A stretch of 64,000 nt of DNA from Gordionus sp. m RMFG-2023 (GCF_954871325.1 NC_088776.1:33590508-33654507); one strand, 5' to 3'; shown: positions 1-12,699, numbered from the stretch's first letter. The notes: generated by a model not told the origin, from the sequence alone. Program-made: numbers and translations.

Positions 1-2440
1 GTAATTGGTTGTTAACCGATAGTGGCAAAAATATTTTTGGTCCTAATTTCAAACAACAATAGGATATTTTTTGCTGATTCTATATATCTACCTTACACAT
101 ACATCTTAGTCTTAAACTTCTATCATATTTTAAAAAATCGTTATAGCTATTATATAACCCCATAGGGCCCTAGGGGTTACACAAAAGGGGTTAGGAAATG
201 AAGAGGCAAATTTTGATTATGATTTTTCTTAGATCAGGTCATTGTAGATTTACTATATAAAAGAGTTGACGTGGGTGACAAAACATTATATTAATTTTGC
301 TGACAAATTTAATATAAAAACGCTTTCTTTGGAAAGGATAATACATTATTCTATTTAATCTGGAAATCAAGCCCAGTCGAAAAAAAATATTTTCTAAAAA
401 ATAAAGTAGAGAGTAGTATTTTTTTTCTTGTTTTATCAAAAAAAATGAAATTAGAATCTCTATGATGAGGACAAAAAAATGTGTTTAATTATTTTTTAAT
501 AAAAAATTTGGGCTGGGCTTGTGCCTTAAATTAAAATATAAATTCTGAGTTAGGCTTAAAAATTAAGGGCCAGGCTCATGCCAATATAAATTTTATTTAC
601 GGGGCTCTAATACAAACTATAAATGCTAAATAATATAAGGTTAATACTTATATCATCTAATCTCTAAAATTTAATACGGAAAAAATAATATATTTTTAAA
701 AAAATAAAATAAGATAATTAAAAACTTCTTTTTGATAACTATATTTATAATAAAATAAATAAATGATCTTAGTTTATATATCACCATGGACATAGAAAAA
801 ATGTCTTGTTAAATTTTTATATTATAGTAAATCTAAATAGTAATATATTGTACATTTGCATATTTTAAATAATCCAATTTATAAGTCTTTATCCAAAAAT
901 GGATTTTTGATGATAAAAATAAGAAGGGAAGAAAGATAATATTATTAAAAATAAGTTAAATATTATAAAAATAATAATAAATCTTATTATAAATTCATTG
1001 ATTTTCTTTTAAAAAATCTCATTTAAAAAGAGAACTTTATTAACATATAACACCATATCATTATTTTGTTAGCAGCTAATTTAATTTATATTTAACCATT
1101 AGTTGGACAATTTTATTTAAAAATTTAAAAATCAATTTCCTTAATTTTTGCATTATTCCAATATGGACTTCGTAAAAACTATAGGCTATGAAGGTAATGT
1201 AAATTTAAAAAAAATTTAAATATAATTTTACAATTATACGAAAAAATAGTATCAATCTAGAATAGAATTTAACTCCCCCCCCCTCTCACAATATATAATT
1301 ATTTGACTGACTCTAGAAGTATAATTTTCACATATTTTACATATTTTTTATCAAATATAAACTGAACGATACATGATTCAAGCTTTTTTAATTAAAAGAA
1401 AACTTGACTTATAATTAGCGATTTGGTATTTGAAAAATTTTGCTCGGGAGAGTCAGGGTTCCTCTAAGTTATTCTACCTCTAACTTAACTGGTTTGGATA
1501 TAGAAAATTTATCTGAATAAAAAAAAATAGATTGGTTATTCAGTGAAATTTGCTTAACTTAAGGTATTCGCATAATGAAATCTTTTACGTGAATCAGACT
1601 TCCAAAACTAAAATATTCTTTACAATGATTATGTTTCTCGGGTTATAATAAAATCTTAATTTAGATACGGGCAATTTTTGTTCTAATTTATACTATTATT
1701 TTTTTTAATAATAAAAAAGAGAATTAATTTTACTCAGCTTGAGTGAGTGCGGAGGAGATGGAAAAAAAATTCTTTTAACGCTGGGCACTTTTTTTCCTCG
1801 TATATGAAATTGTATAATTATTATAGGTTTTTAAGTTGAGCATCTAAAATATGTTTAGATTAATAGAAATTAAGTGGTAAACAAACATCTATCCTTACCC
1901 CGTATTTTCTAATTAATTTATATTGTATTTTCAAGCTTGATCTTGAACTCTGAACCTTGAAACTTTTTCAATTTTTCGCTTTGACCCTCGAATCTAAAAA
2001 AAAGAAATAACTTTTCCCCCAAAAGTTTTAGATCAATGAGTGTATTTATTTTAAATAATATTTCCTGTAATTTAAAAATATACTCCCGTAAATTTAAATT
2101 AGCAGAGATTATAGTACAGTTTCATCATTAAAAAATTTGAATTGTGATCATTGTCATTTTCACCATTTAGTAAGTTATAAAATATAACTCAGGGACGCAA
2201 CTATGGACGAATGTTTGGTGGTTAAGCCTCCAAAAAATATTTGCTTCCCCAAATAATTTTTTTCCAGTTTGTAATTTCAAAAATATAAATATTATGCATA
2301 AATTATGTTTACAATTAATTAATTATTGTAGGAGTGAAGTGGCATGATTAGCATATCGCCACATAAGACATAATATTTAATAACTGCTTTATAAGCTTCT
2401 TATTCACAAATCTCAGTTAAAAAATGTCAAGGGGTCATAT
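1..2440. other. A+T-rich DNA, no gene seen
   Basis: Contains a weak GGCTGGGC/GGCCAGGC remnant at 505-590 that may be an eroded GGCC MITE, a C9 tract (1275-1283) and a short GGGACGCAACTA phrase at 2192. No convincing exon was found. Confidence 0.5.
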
Positions 2441-2457
2441 AAAAGATAAGAGAAAGA

Positions 2458-2715
2458 ATGTATAATTTTTTAAAAGTACTCCCCGCCTCCAGTGTCCTTA
2501 AGCATGAAATTTTATTTGTCCCTGAAATAATTTTTAGAGAAAAAAATTCAATATTTAACATCAAAAAAATAATTAAGCCGAACGCTCTCCTATTTGTTTT
2601 GCTAAATCTGAATTCGAACCTGGCCAAAATTAAGGAAAAGGTTTCAACTCTTGATTTTATATATTTTAATCTAAATGTAGAAGATAAAATATTAACAAAT
2701 AATCTTACACAATAA
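2458..2715 (+). pseudogene. hAT transposase C-terminal (dimerisation) fragment
   Basis: The frame contains FLKVLPASSVLKHEI, then a basic KNSIFNIKKIIKPNALLF and LLNLNSNL. This follows the order of the hAT C-terminal dimerisation domain (PASS...ERxFS...RNxLxxxNVxxLxFLxxN), though the ER-FS residues are lost. There is no recognisable transposase N-terminus or pair of ends around it. It is an old fragment; family assignment rests on this one domain. Confidence 0.4.
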
Positions 2716-3914
2716 TAAAAGAAATATATTTAAAAAACGATAATATTTTGTCCGCCATACCAAAATTTTATAAAACTTAGATTAATAATTTTTAATTTTT
2801 TTTAGCCAAATAATGTTTTTTTTCTAACACATTGTTCATTTTCAATCGAGTTGGTTTAGTTAAAGCGATCACTTTGTGTTTGAAAAAGGACACTATGTGA
2901 CTAAAAATGCTATATATTATTTGAAGCGCAAGCAGAAATGTAAGATTCGAATAAGTTGTTTTGGAGTCGGTGCAAAATCGCCTCAAATGGAGAGATTGTT
3001 TTTGATATAAAAAAATTAATTAAATGATGAATATTTTAGAAATTAAGATGTCTTTTTTTCTTCAAGTCAAAATTGAATGAATCACTTTCTTAAATATTAT
3101 GATTTTTTTTAAAAAAAGGATGTAATATAAGAGACAAAAAGTCATAATAAATATTCTTTATATCCCTTGCGGAATTTGTGATAATTTTATTTTATATACT
3201 CTTACAAAAATATTATTTGATTATTATAAAATTATATATCGAAGGAATTTTTTTTGTCATTATTTATGACTTGGTGACTCAGCACCCCTAAATTTTATTG
3301 GTAGCTACGTCGTTTTGAACGATTGATAAAATAAGAAAACTTGGAAAAAGAAGACGAAGAATGAAAATATTAATAAATGGAAAAAAATATATATAGGAAA
3401 TCACTATTTTTTTACTAACAAATAAGGACAAGGGTATTTATCAGAGATCAACAGTCGGGCCAATAATATCATTTTAATTAAAAATCCGGAGAACTAAAAA
3501 ACAATTTTTACAAAACCAACCCACTAATTTTTCTTAAAATGAATTTATATTATATTACTTATCGAGTGTAAAGATCACTTGATAAATTATTTACTATACA
3601 TTCGATTCTCAAATTTTAAGTTTTCTTTCCGAATCATTTATAAAATTCAGTTAAAAGGTTTATTGGAAATGATCACTTTTTAAAAACTCGGCCAGGCCAG
3701 AGGTGTTTAAATCTGGACAATCGCGTACCCAAGATATCCATTTCTTAGCAAATAAGCCAGCTAGTTCTTGTAAACATCATTTTAAACTAATTCCCCTTCC
3801 CACGCCTCATCCCTCCATAAACCATAAAATAGGGGGGGGGGGGTAGAGGTGGTATAAATGGGGGAAAGATAGGAAAAATATTTATAAAAAATTATTTTGA
3901 TGATTAATTTTTTT
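2716..3914. other. A+T-rich DNA with one G12 tract
   Basis: Only G12 at 3832-3843 stands out. Open frames here have the composition of random A+T sequence. Confidence 0.5.
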
Positions 3915-4106
3915 CTTTAAAATTTACCAAAAATGATCAATTGTAAAGTAACCACCATTTTATGGTTATTACTTACTACTCATCCAATTATAATGAGTGC
4001 CCATTTCCTAATAATGATCCTAATCATTCTAATAATTGTTAATATAACCCTGCATTCACAATTAACGCGAATTCGCGATGAAGTTAACAATAATTATTAT
4101 ATTTAT
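3915..4106 (+). CDS. Open frame with a membrane segment, ended by a MITE insertion
   Basis: From ATG at 3933 the frame gives MINCKVTTILWLLLTTHPII, then a strongly hydrophobic run (FLIMILIILIIVNITL) and a polar end (TRIRDEVNNNYYIY). A GGCC MITE is inserted right after it (4107-4509). On the far side of the element one frame is again open for about 25 codons, including VADSRQLMQSKELGKNK, to about 4590. I recognise no family. It may be an old exon broken by the MITE, or chance. Confidence 0.25.
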
Positions 4107-4509
4107 GAGATCTGCAAAGGCCCGGACCGAGCCTATTTTTTTTTAAAAAAATGGGTACGGGCTGGGTTGGGCCTAATATTTATCAAAAAAAATCGGGCCG
4201 GGGACCTTGAAATATTTTTTAAATATATCTAAATTTATCAATTTTATGTTGAATTTTTTATGTAAAATAAAAATATTTAATTTTATTTATAGATCCTAGA
4301 CGCCATATATTATATATATTTTATTTTGGGTATGATAATTTTTTAAAAATTTAAATAATAATTTTATAAAAAAATTAATTAATATATTTAAATAAATTCA
4401 GGCCGGTAAATATTTTTCAAAAGAAATTCGGTTTCGGACCGGGCCGACAAAACTTATTTAAAATAATTTCGGGCCGGGCCTGAAAAATTAGGCCCGATGC
4501 AGATCACTA
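4107..4509. mobile_element. hAT-type MITE, family TAGAGATCTGCA (GGCC-rich)
   Basis: Left end GAGATCTGCAAAGGCCCGG, right end read inward TAGTGATCTGCATCGGGCC. The interior alternates GGGCCGGGCC blocks with A/T spacers. Flanks are ATATTTAT (4099-4106) and ATATTTAA (4510-4517), a 7-of-8 target duplication; the first bases of the left end look eroded. The same family is present at 11938-12384 and 28804-29227. The ends resemble those of hAT elements (TAGAGAnnTGCA). Confidence 0.75.
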
Positions 4510-5173
4510 ATATTTAATTTTGTATATTTCGTTGCGGATTCGCGCCAACTAATGCAGAGTAAAGAGTTAGGGAAAAATAAAATTTTTTTTTTATAACTTA
4601 ACTATCTAAAATAATCGGACACTTATATTTGTCGATCATCATAATCTCCTATTTTTTTAAAATTATAATAATTTATTTGAATATTTTTAAACGATTTTAA
4701 TATAAAATTTATTTATTTGATAAATAAAATGACACGAGTTATTCATTGATTTTATATAATATGTAAAATAAATTGGATATTATTGGATTCATAATTAAAT
4801 AGAGGTAACAATAATAGGATAAAATCAAATAAATCTTGGACAAATTGGTAAAATAAAATTGTCAGAAGCTTTTTCGACATGAGATAAATATATTTAGACA
4901 ATTAATCTTCAATTAAATTTTTTTTTGTCTTCTCAAACTTTTATGAATACTTTCATGATAAATTTATTAATACACCTTATAGAATTGTATAAAAAATATT
5001 TTTCCCACCAGATTTTTATTTTTCCCAGCTCCTTGAGATGAGCAATCTATAGGGGCCAAATATTACACTGCACAGCAGATGTGCAACCATGGGGGGGGGG
5101 GGTTATAAATCCTGCTATTGCAGATTTCTATGTCAAACTTTACCAAAATAAGTATAAGTTATTAATTTTTTGA

Positions 5174-6906
5174 AAGTGCTGTAAACGTTACTTCAAAAAT
5201 GAAACGCGTTACTCGTTACCTTAAAAAAATGGAACGCGCTACCGTTATTCATTTCCTTCTAAAAAAGGAACACGCATTACTGGCTATTCAGAAAGTACGC
5301 GTTACTCGTTACTTGAAAAAGTAATTATTATTACAAAAATTTACTATATATAATATAAATAAAATTATACAAAAATAATATATTATAGGATGAGATCTTT
5401 TCATAATAATTTTCTTTCCTATATAAAATATAAATAAAATTATACAAAAATAATATATTATAAGATAGCATATTTTTATAATAATTTTTATTAATTTTTA
5501 AAAACAATTGATTTTCAAAATTTTGATCAGATAAATAAGAGAGTGCTCAACACATCTTTCTCCGTGTTTAACACACGTTTAACTGGCGCAAATGGGAGAG
5601 CTGTATTATATTTAATAAATAATAATTTTAATTGAGAATTAAAGAACAATCCTTATTTTGAAATAAGTTTAGTAGATCATCTTCAAGAGAATCTTCAGAT
5701 CCTCGTCAAATTTTTTTTATCTTTATCAGAAAATAATCTGTTATGTGTAATGTTTTTTAAAGGAATCAATGTCTGTTTTTTCTATGTCAAGATATTTTAT
5801 CAACGGGTTATAAGTTCAAGTTTTCTACCTTGTTGACATCTAAATTTCAGGTCTAATCTAATTTTTAAGTAGTAGGTGAATTATTGGTGATAGTATATAT
5901 TCATCTTTATAGATGTGTTCGAATCTCTTGGAAATAAATATAATTAAATATAAATTGTAAACAATATTTCAACTGCATACCTTTTAATGTCTTGCAAGAT
6001 TGCATTAATAAATGGCTTACAAAACTTGAAATTATTCAAAGTAATTTTTTTAAGTTTTAATGTTATAATAGTTATCGTAGGAATGAGATATCCCAAATGT
6101 TCTAAAATCGAAAAAACCGTAGCAATCGGTTCTATAACATACAAAATCATATATATATATACATAGCATATTTTTTAATTAATACAAACCATGTAATATA
6201 TATATATATGAACCACCGATCATTATCTTAATCTATGCAATTCGGATTTATCACAAGATTGTCAAATTGGTTCTCCTTAATGAGACTATTAATTTCAAGG
6301 AGTTATAGAAAGAGTTCCATCTCGTTATAACCGGTTTAATCAGATATTTTCCTTATTTTCCTTAAAAATTGCTGCACAGTTTTGAAACAGTCCATATTTA
6401 TTCTACAGTTGATTAAATATTTGAGTTGGGACACAAATTTACAAAGTGTAGACTTTGTACCCTTTAATTTTATTATTGGTGTCATAAATGTTTCATATTG
6501 AACCAGGGCAGATGTACAATCGACATAATATTTTTTATAAAATAAATAATATTAGAGAATAAGAATATAAAATCTTGATTAATTCATTATTAATTAGATT
6601 AACTTTTGACTGAAAATTTAAAATAAAAATAAAGGAATTTGTTGGTTGATATTATATAAAAACTCGTCTTAAATTATTTATATAATTTATATAATTTAAA
6701 AAATGAATAAAATAATTTAATAATACAATAAAATATGAGTTTTCCACATTTTTTAATAAAAAATTTAAAACGAGTAACGTTCTGCGTTACCATTATTCAA
6801 AAAGGGAACACGTTGCTGTTATTCGTTCTAAAAGAAGGTAACGAATGGTGTTCCTTTTCTTCCAAAAAGATAACACCATTAGTAACGACGTTACTTTACA
6901 ACACTA
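5174..6906 (-). mobile_element. Degenerate hAT transposon, internally shortened
   Basis: The ends are AGTGCTGTAAACGTTAC on the left and, read inward, TAGTGTTGTAAAGTAACG on the right, the hAT end type with repeated GTAACG motifs just inside (5180-5330, 6770-6900). Flanks TTTTTTGA (5166-5173) and TTTTTTAA (6907-6914) match at 7 of 8 bases. Minus-strand transposase remains occur in the expected order: TRWNSFYNSLK (about 6300-6350), IEPIATVFSILEHLGYLIPT (5944-6150) and a dimerisation-domain relic, NTALPFAPVKRVL (5512-5610). At 1.73 kb, with the N-terminal half not recognisable, it is a decayed, shortened copy with several frame breaks. A 75-bp tandem duplication lies within it (about 5343-5492). 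Confidence 0.85.
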
Positions 6907-6914
6907 TTTTTTAA

Positions 6915-9410
6915 TGGCGAGAAATTTGAGCAAAAAAGTTTTTTTTAAAAAAAATGTGTAACCCCAAAGAAAAAAATTATTTCCTGAATAAGACCAAAGA
7001 AGAATTGATCCTAGCTCGTAAACTAGGAATTTTAAAATCTAGGCTGTGCCTAAATTTGACCTATTTCTGCAGGTATGGTAATTATAATATTGATTAGTTT
7101 TTTTTAATATAATTTTTTCATAATATAAATACTATATACTAATTATTTTTTAAAAAATATTAAATCTCTTATCCAAAAAATAATTTCTAATAACCAAATT
7201 TTATTAGGAAACGGTTTCCTTATGTTAATTTATACTTATTTAACTATATTGTATAACTTTATAAATATAACACATTTAAATAGATAAAGGAAGATTTTTA
7301 CTTCTTTTTCTAAGATATTAAAGTAGATGACTTACAAATAATATATGAAATATAAATATATGTTAATTTTAAAATATAATAAAATTAGTATACATCTTTA
7401 TGAAACCAAATAAAAACAAAAATGCCGAAATATTTTAATAATTTCACGCTGATTTTGTCCTGACAATTTATTAAAAGTAGAAAAAAAGTAAGGTAAAATA
7501 AATGTAAAGAAAAAGGTTTAAAAAAAGAATTAAAAAGTTTTTTTTATGAAAGAATATTGTTTAATTTTGTTTTAATTAAGTCTCCTTAGCCATTTTTTAG
7601 AGAAATTTTTAATAGTTTCATTTACCTGATCTTTTTTTGCACAAATTTGTTTTTTGTCCTTTCTTTTGAATTGATCATGACTATACCGCTTTATTGTCAT
7701 TCAAAATATAGGATAGTCTGCATAATTTTCTCAAAATTATGTTTTTTATTACCTCATTTGAATAAAAAATAAATTTAACTAATCTGAGCACCATGAGGAC
7801 ATTTATTTTGCTAAAATTTACGAGTGATCATATTAACAAGGTTATGACAAAAAATTGAATTTTTTACCACGAAAATTGGAAAAATATTGCCCCCCCCCCT
7901 TCAAAAATTATTATAACGGTCCTACTCATAATTGCAGCCCTATTGAGGTTCCCTATTTGCAAAAATCTGGCGTATGCCACCTCACGCCTTAGGATTGCGA
8001 GTTGTCTATTACACTTCTACTAATTGCACCTTCCTAATTACATTAAATTTATATATAATAATTACATTTATTCTTTTTTAAGTCTTTAAGTTTTATTATA
8101 AAATTATTTATAACACAAATAACGTATAACCATTTAAATCCTATCTATCCACAAGCATATCATGGATTTTCGTAATGGAGTGAGGATTTTGTAGCTTTTT
8201 TTAGGTGATTTTAGTTTGTATTTTTGAAGGCCTATGACAGCATTACAATTTTAAAATTAAAAATGACTCGTCAACATTAAGTCATTTAATATATATTTAA
8301 AAGGAAAATATTGTTTATGATAATGTATTGTATATTTTTGGGGGAGAGGAGGGCGAGAGAGTGTAGGGGGATAATTTTTATTGGCTTTATAAGCTAACTG
8401 AATATTCCCTCCTTTGTTTTGCCAAAACCAAATCCATCATTTATTTAGTTACATAAATGGGCCCGTTAGGATAAAGGCAAGGGAGCTTAAGTCTCTGAAA
8501 ATCTAGACCCTATATCTAACATTTTGTTTGTATGATATGGATTTCCATATTTGGAAATATTTTAGTTTCCTTTTTATCATTCAGTTTTTTTTAAATTGAA
8601 CCCTGTCAAGTTGAAAAGCTAATGAATGCTTTAATTTCCACGTCTGAATTACAAAAATGCAATTATCTCGAGATGAGTTAAAGAGTGGTGTTGTGTATTT
8701 TCGTTAATATATAATATATCCTAAACCAGATGTGTAGGAGGAGACCGGAGTTATGATAAGCCTGAGGTTATTTTTTTTTTCAATTAAAGGTCAATTCTAT
8801 TATCAGCAATATATTACTACAGCATATACCATTAATAATTTTTATGACGGCAAAATTAAAAATTTATCATATGATTTAAACCCTAGAAAGTAATTTTTTG
8901 GAATTTTTTCAAAAATAAAAATGCCATGAATGTTTTTGCCACCTAATTTATCTTATATAAGAAAAAGGTTTATTCTGAATAAAATTTATTTGAACAAAAA
9001 GGTGTCAAAAACTACCAAATAAAGTTGTAATAATAGTGAGGATTTAGATCTACCATCTTGTGGTCAAAGTGAGCCATTAAGACATTATTTAAAAGTGTAT
9101 ATGACCAAATATTAAAAAATATTTAATATTATTTCATTCTGTAAGTACATCCTTTACTGAAATTATATGCAAAATTAATCAAATTTTTAGCATGCAAATG
9201 CCTAACCTTTTCCGGGTCAGCTCATCCGTTTCTTAGAAAAATTGAATTGCAGAGGAACAAAATGAGATATTTATTTTATATTAAAAAATGTCAAGTATGT
9301 TTATTTTAATTTAATTACATTCTTTTTGGCCCTTACCATAATCCAACTATCCATTTTTTTTAACATAAATTTTGAAGAACTTTTGGTCTACTTATTGTAG
9401 ATTTATTTTA
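6915..9410. other. Mostly featureless A+T-rich DNA
   Basis: Holds C10 at 7890-7899 and the GGAGACCGG remnant at 8725. A plus-strand stretch at 6975-7065 (KTKEELILARKLGILKSRL) is open but has no further support. Confidence 0.45.
8725..8760. repeat. Degenerate single end of the GGGGAGACCGGGG element family
   Basis: GTAGGAGGAGACCGGAGTTA resembles the end of the element at 33220-34079 (TAGGGGAGACCGGGGTATA). No opposite end was found nearby, so this is a solitary remnant. Confidence 0.35.
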
Positions 9411-9610
9411 TTAAAAAACCCGATTTGGGTCGATTTTTAAAAATTGCCCCATAAAGATTCTAGCCAAAAAATATGTACAGGCCTCGAGACTTGGCAAATA
9501 GATGTTAAAACTTTTTGCCATCTATGAGCAAAATCATCAAGCTTACAGAATATTATTTTGATTAAAATCTTAATCAAGCCGCTTTTAAAAATCGACCCAG
9601 GGCTTTTTAA
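9411..9610. mobile_element. Small inverted-repeat element with TTAA at both ends
   Basis: The left end TTAAAAAACCCGATTTGGG runs on into TCGATTTTTAAAA. The right end read inward is TTAAAAAGCCCTGGGTCG, then ATTTTTAAAA. Total length is 200 bp, with no coding. TTAA at both boundaries is the piggyBac-type target, though superfamily cannot be fixed without a relative. The interior and right flank (GCCTCGAGA, TTGCCATCTAT, TTTAACAACA) recur at 35150-35275. Confidence 0.55.
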
Positions 9611-9625
9611 CAACACTATTGTTGA

Positions 9626-11340
9626 CCTTTGGCTGTTATATTTTTATAAAAATAATTTTTGATTTAAACTCTAAAAATTTTGAATTATGGTTGCTATTTA
9701 AAAAAAATAATTAAAACTTTTATTTATTTTTCTACAAAATATTGTTTATAGTGATACATGTGTTTTTAAGGGAGTGGGGGGGGGTAGGTGGTTAGGGGAC
9801 ATTTTTATTAGTTAAAATTATATTTACGAGTTGGAGAAAATTCCCGATCATTGGTTACGCCTATGAATAGTAGTGTAGTTGTTAGTTCCTCTTAAAATAA
9901 GAATAGCTAGGTGAAATGATATGTCATTATGTTTAGTAAAAATGTTTACTTATTTTAATACTTAGTTGTTAACGATGAGTCGTAGTCGTGAATTAAAGGT
10001 GCATTATGCTTATTGGCAAGTTCGTTGTGATAATAGTATAATTTAAAAAATGGATATTCTATTATTTTTGTTTTTAAGGCATGATTCTTCGAAAATAAAC
10101 GGCTGGTTATTTTTTTGAAATTAAATCCTTTTCCCACTTTATTAACTTACATTAGTATGATATCTGGGTATATTAAATGCTCAATTTTTTAGAAAATTTC
10201 CTCATGGCAAAGTCTGATTTCCCTCTGGATACTTAACTCTATGGTTAGGCATATAAAAACCTAGACCAACGAATCATTCATTTTAAAGTGTATCAATACA
10301 AATCAGCTGGTAGCACGCCATTATGATTTCTCATATAAACAATTTACATAAATATTTTATGAAAACCTTTTTTTTAAATTTAGAGTTCAATTATAATAAA
10401 TTTTTTTTTTAGAGAAACCTTAATTGACACGCTTCAAAATGCATTTCAATGAATGAATCGTCAGTGTGTGATACACTTTTATAAGTCCCTCCTTAGAACG
10501 ATACCGAATTAATCGATGCACCATTACCATGGTCTAATAAATAAACGCAAGAATTAGTATTGTATCTAATAAATTTGAAAGATATAGCCCAATCGAGTGT
10601 CTAAATGCGTTTAATTTTACAATAATTTAATATAAACTCAGGGAAGAAAACTGATTGAAAATAAAATATTATATTTTCAATTGAAAAACAAAATTTAATA
10701 AAGCACAAAGAAATTTGTTAAATAAATGTTAATTCTTGCCTATGTAAAAAAATTACTAAAAAAAATAAAGTTTTTGTAGAGAAATTAGCATAATTTTTAT
10801 ATAATTCAAATTTTTTTTTTAAATGAGTATAATTTATATTTTTAGATATTAGAATAAAAATGCCGAAAAAGAATTTTCCTCCGATTTTTTTAAAAATTCC
10901 CTTGTTTTTATATTATAAAAATGTTTAAGTTTAAATGTTTTCAAAAAAATCCTTTTAATAAAAATAATATGTTATCTTAATTAATTAAAATAAAATTACA
11001 ATTTTTTTATTATTACCCAAAGTCTATTAAAAAAATATTTTGAGATTTTAATCAAAAATACCGAAATCTTGTACTCTTTGATTTGTTAAAATTTGTTTAT
11101 ATTTTTTCAGGAAACCAAAGTCAGAATTAATCTGGATTCAATTTGAAGTGATTCGATTTGATAATATAGAAAAAAAAAGATAAAATTTATACAATTTTTT
11201 TTTTATTAATAAATTTTTATCCAAAATTCCATCAAATCGGAACTCTAAAATTTGAAATTTATTTTTTAATAAAATCTCTTTAAATTCTAATAAAATCTAA
11301 CTATAAAATAATTCAGCATTTTTTGTCATAAAAAATATTC
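9626..11340. other. A+T-rich DNA, no confident gene
   Basis: G9 at 9776-9784. A 60-codon minus-strand frame at 9955-10137 ends LIHDYDSSLTTKY and has somewhat balanced residues, but no family or splice context. Confidence 0.45.
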
Positions 11341-11351
11341 AAGAAATTGTA

Positions 11352-11479
11352 ATGACCAAGAATATCATATCTTCATTCTTATTTATGATGCCAATTCTGG
11401 AACGCTTATTATCTCTATTTTTTGTTGTATGTTTCGCAAAATTTCTTCAACCGATTAACTGGAAATTCGACAATATTAT
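11352..11479 (+). CDS. Ephrin-like first exon (alternative first exon or paralogue)
   Basis: An ATG opens 42 codons plus two bases, ending at a strong donor, AATATTAT|gtaagt. The peptide has a hydrophobic, signal-like core (LLSLFFVVCFA) followed by KFLQPINWKFDNI. This resembles the end of ephrin exon 1 (KFLLPPIYWKKFNP) and leaves the same phase, 2. The nucleotides also align: AAAATTTCTTCAACC here against AAAATTCCTTCTACC in exon 1, and from the TGG codon to the donor the two have equal length. Spliced to exon 2 at 50703 it would make an ephrin with a different leader and no long N-terminal extension. I found no second copy of the CPxY exon between here and 38892, so an alternative first exon or a stranded duplicate is more likely than a complete second gene. 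Confidence 0.5.
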
Positions 11480-11754
11480 GTAAGTTTCAAAATTATGCTA
11501 AACAATAATATATTATAGAATATGAATATGTTTTAACTTATATCTAAAGTTCTGTATTGGACCTATTTTTTCTCGTTCATCCAGATCCGAGAAAACATTT
11601 TATACTTTTTGTCTGACAGATAATTCAAGAATTTATTTCCAGAGATCCGATACGAACTGAAATTTTATTTTAGTAATATGTTCTATTTGATTCTTTTAAT
11701 GGATTGTCGAAAGGTATATACGATATATTTACGAAAGGGAGAAAAAAATTCTAA

Positions 11755-12445
11755 GGCCGTGTCCTGGTTGGTCTGATTTCTAAAGAGTAGTCTCTTTAGC
11801 CCTCTATGTAGCTTCCTCAGAACTGCCTAAAAAGAAAGAGACTATTTAGATTTAATATATAAATAAAATTAAATAATATTTATTTAATGTACAAACTTAA
11901 CAAACTAAAATATAGTGTCCTAGTTAAAAATCTACATTAGAGATCTGCAAAGTTAGGCCCGGCCCGAGTCCGGCCCGGGTATGGGCCGGGCTCGGGCCTA
12001 ATTTTATTTAAAATAATCGGGTTAGGACCGGGCCTAATATTTTAAAAAAAAATTCGGACCGGGTCGGGTCGAACCTTGGAAATTTTTTTAAATATATCTA
12101 AATTTATCAATTTTATATTGAATTTTTTATATAAAATAAAAATATTTGATTTTATTTATTGAAACTAAACGACATATAACGTCTTTTTTTTGAGTAATTA
12201 TAAAGATTAATTTCTATATTTAAATAAATTCGGGCCGGGCTACGTCGGTTTTTTAAAAAAATTTCGGGTTCGGGCCGGGCCGGCAAAACTTTTAAAAAAA
12301 TTTCGGGTTCGGGCCGGGCCGGCAAAACTTTTCTAAAAAAATTTCGGGCCGGGCTTGAAAAATTAGGCCCGATGCAGATCACTAATCTACATAACCTGGA
12401 CTAAACAGAAATAGGTTTCCAATATAAGACAGCCAGGACACGGCC
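11755..12445. mobile_element. PIF/Harbinger-like MITE, TAA target duplication
   Basis: The inverted ends are GGCCGTGTCCTGGTTGG on the left and, read inward, GGCCGTGTCCTGGCTGTC on the right. Each is flanked by TAA (11752-11754, 12446-12448), the three-base target typical of PIF/Harbinger. Without the nested hAT MITE (11938-12384 plus its duplication) the element is about 236 bp, with no coding sequence. Confidence 0.7.
11938..12384. mobile_element. hAT-type MITE (TAGAGATCTGCA family) nested in the Harbinger-like element
   Basis: A 447-bp element with a perfect 8-bp duplication, ATCTACAT (11930-11937 and 12385-12392). Ends: TAGAGATCTGCAAAGTTAGG, and read inward from the right TAGTGATCTGCATCGGGCC. 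It contains a near-exact internal repeat of about 48 bp around 12255-12350 (TTTCGGGTTCGGGCCGGGCC). It inserted after the Harbinger-like element and is the best-preserved copy of its family here. Confidence 0.88.
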
Positions 12446-12699
12446 TAAGTTCTAGAAGATAATAGGAAATTGTGGGCTTGAAGATAAAAATTCTAATCCG
12501 GACTGGGTCTAAACCCTGAAAGTTTGGCCTCTGAAGTCTCTGGTGGAAACATTAAAGCGAAAAAGTGTTTTATTATTATATTTTTAAAAGAAATAAATTG
12601 AAGAAAATTTATTCCTATATATATATATATTGTTTTGATAAAATCTATACATTTAAAAAATCTATACATTTAAGAAGGAAGGGTCTGGAAGAGGGTTAG

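Noticed and set aside
5905-5935. GTTCGAATCTC, another B-box-like sequence
   Set aside because: Lies inside the hAT element and has no tRNA fold around it.
9955-10137. 60-codon minus-strand frame ending LIHDYDSSLTTKY
   Set aside because: No domain, weak acceptor only, no partner exon; left as unassigned.
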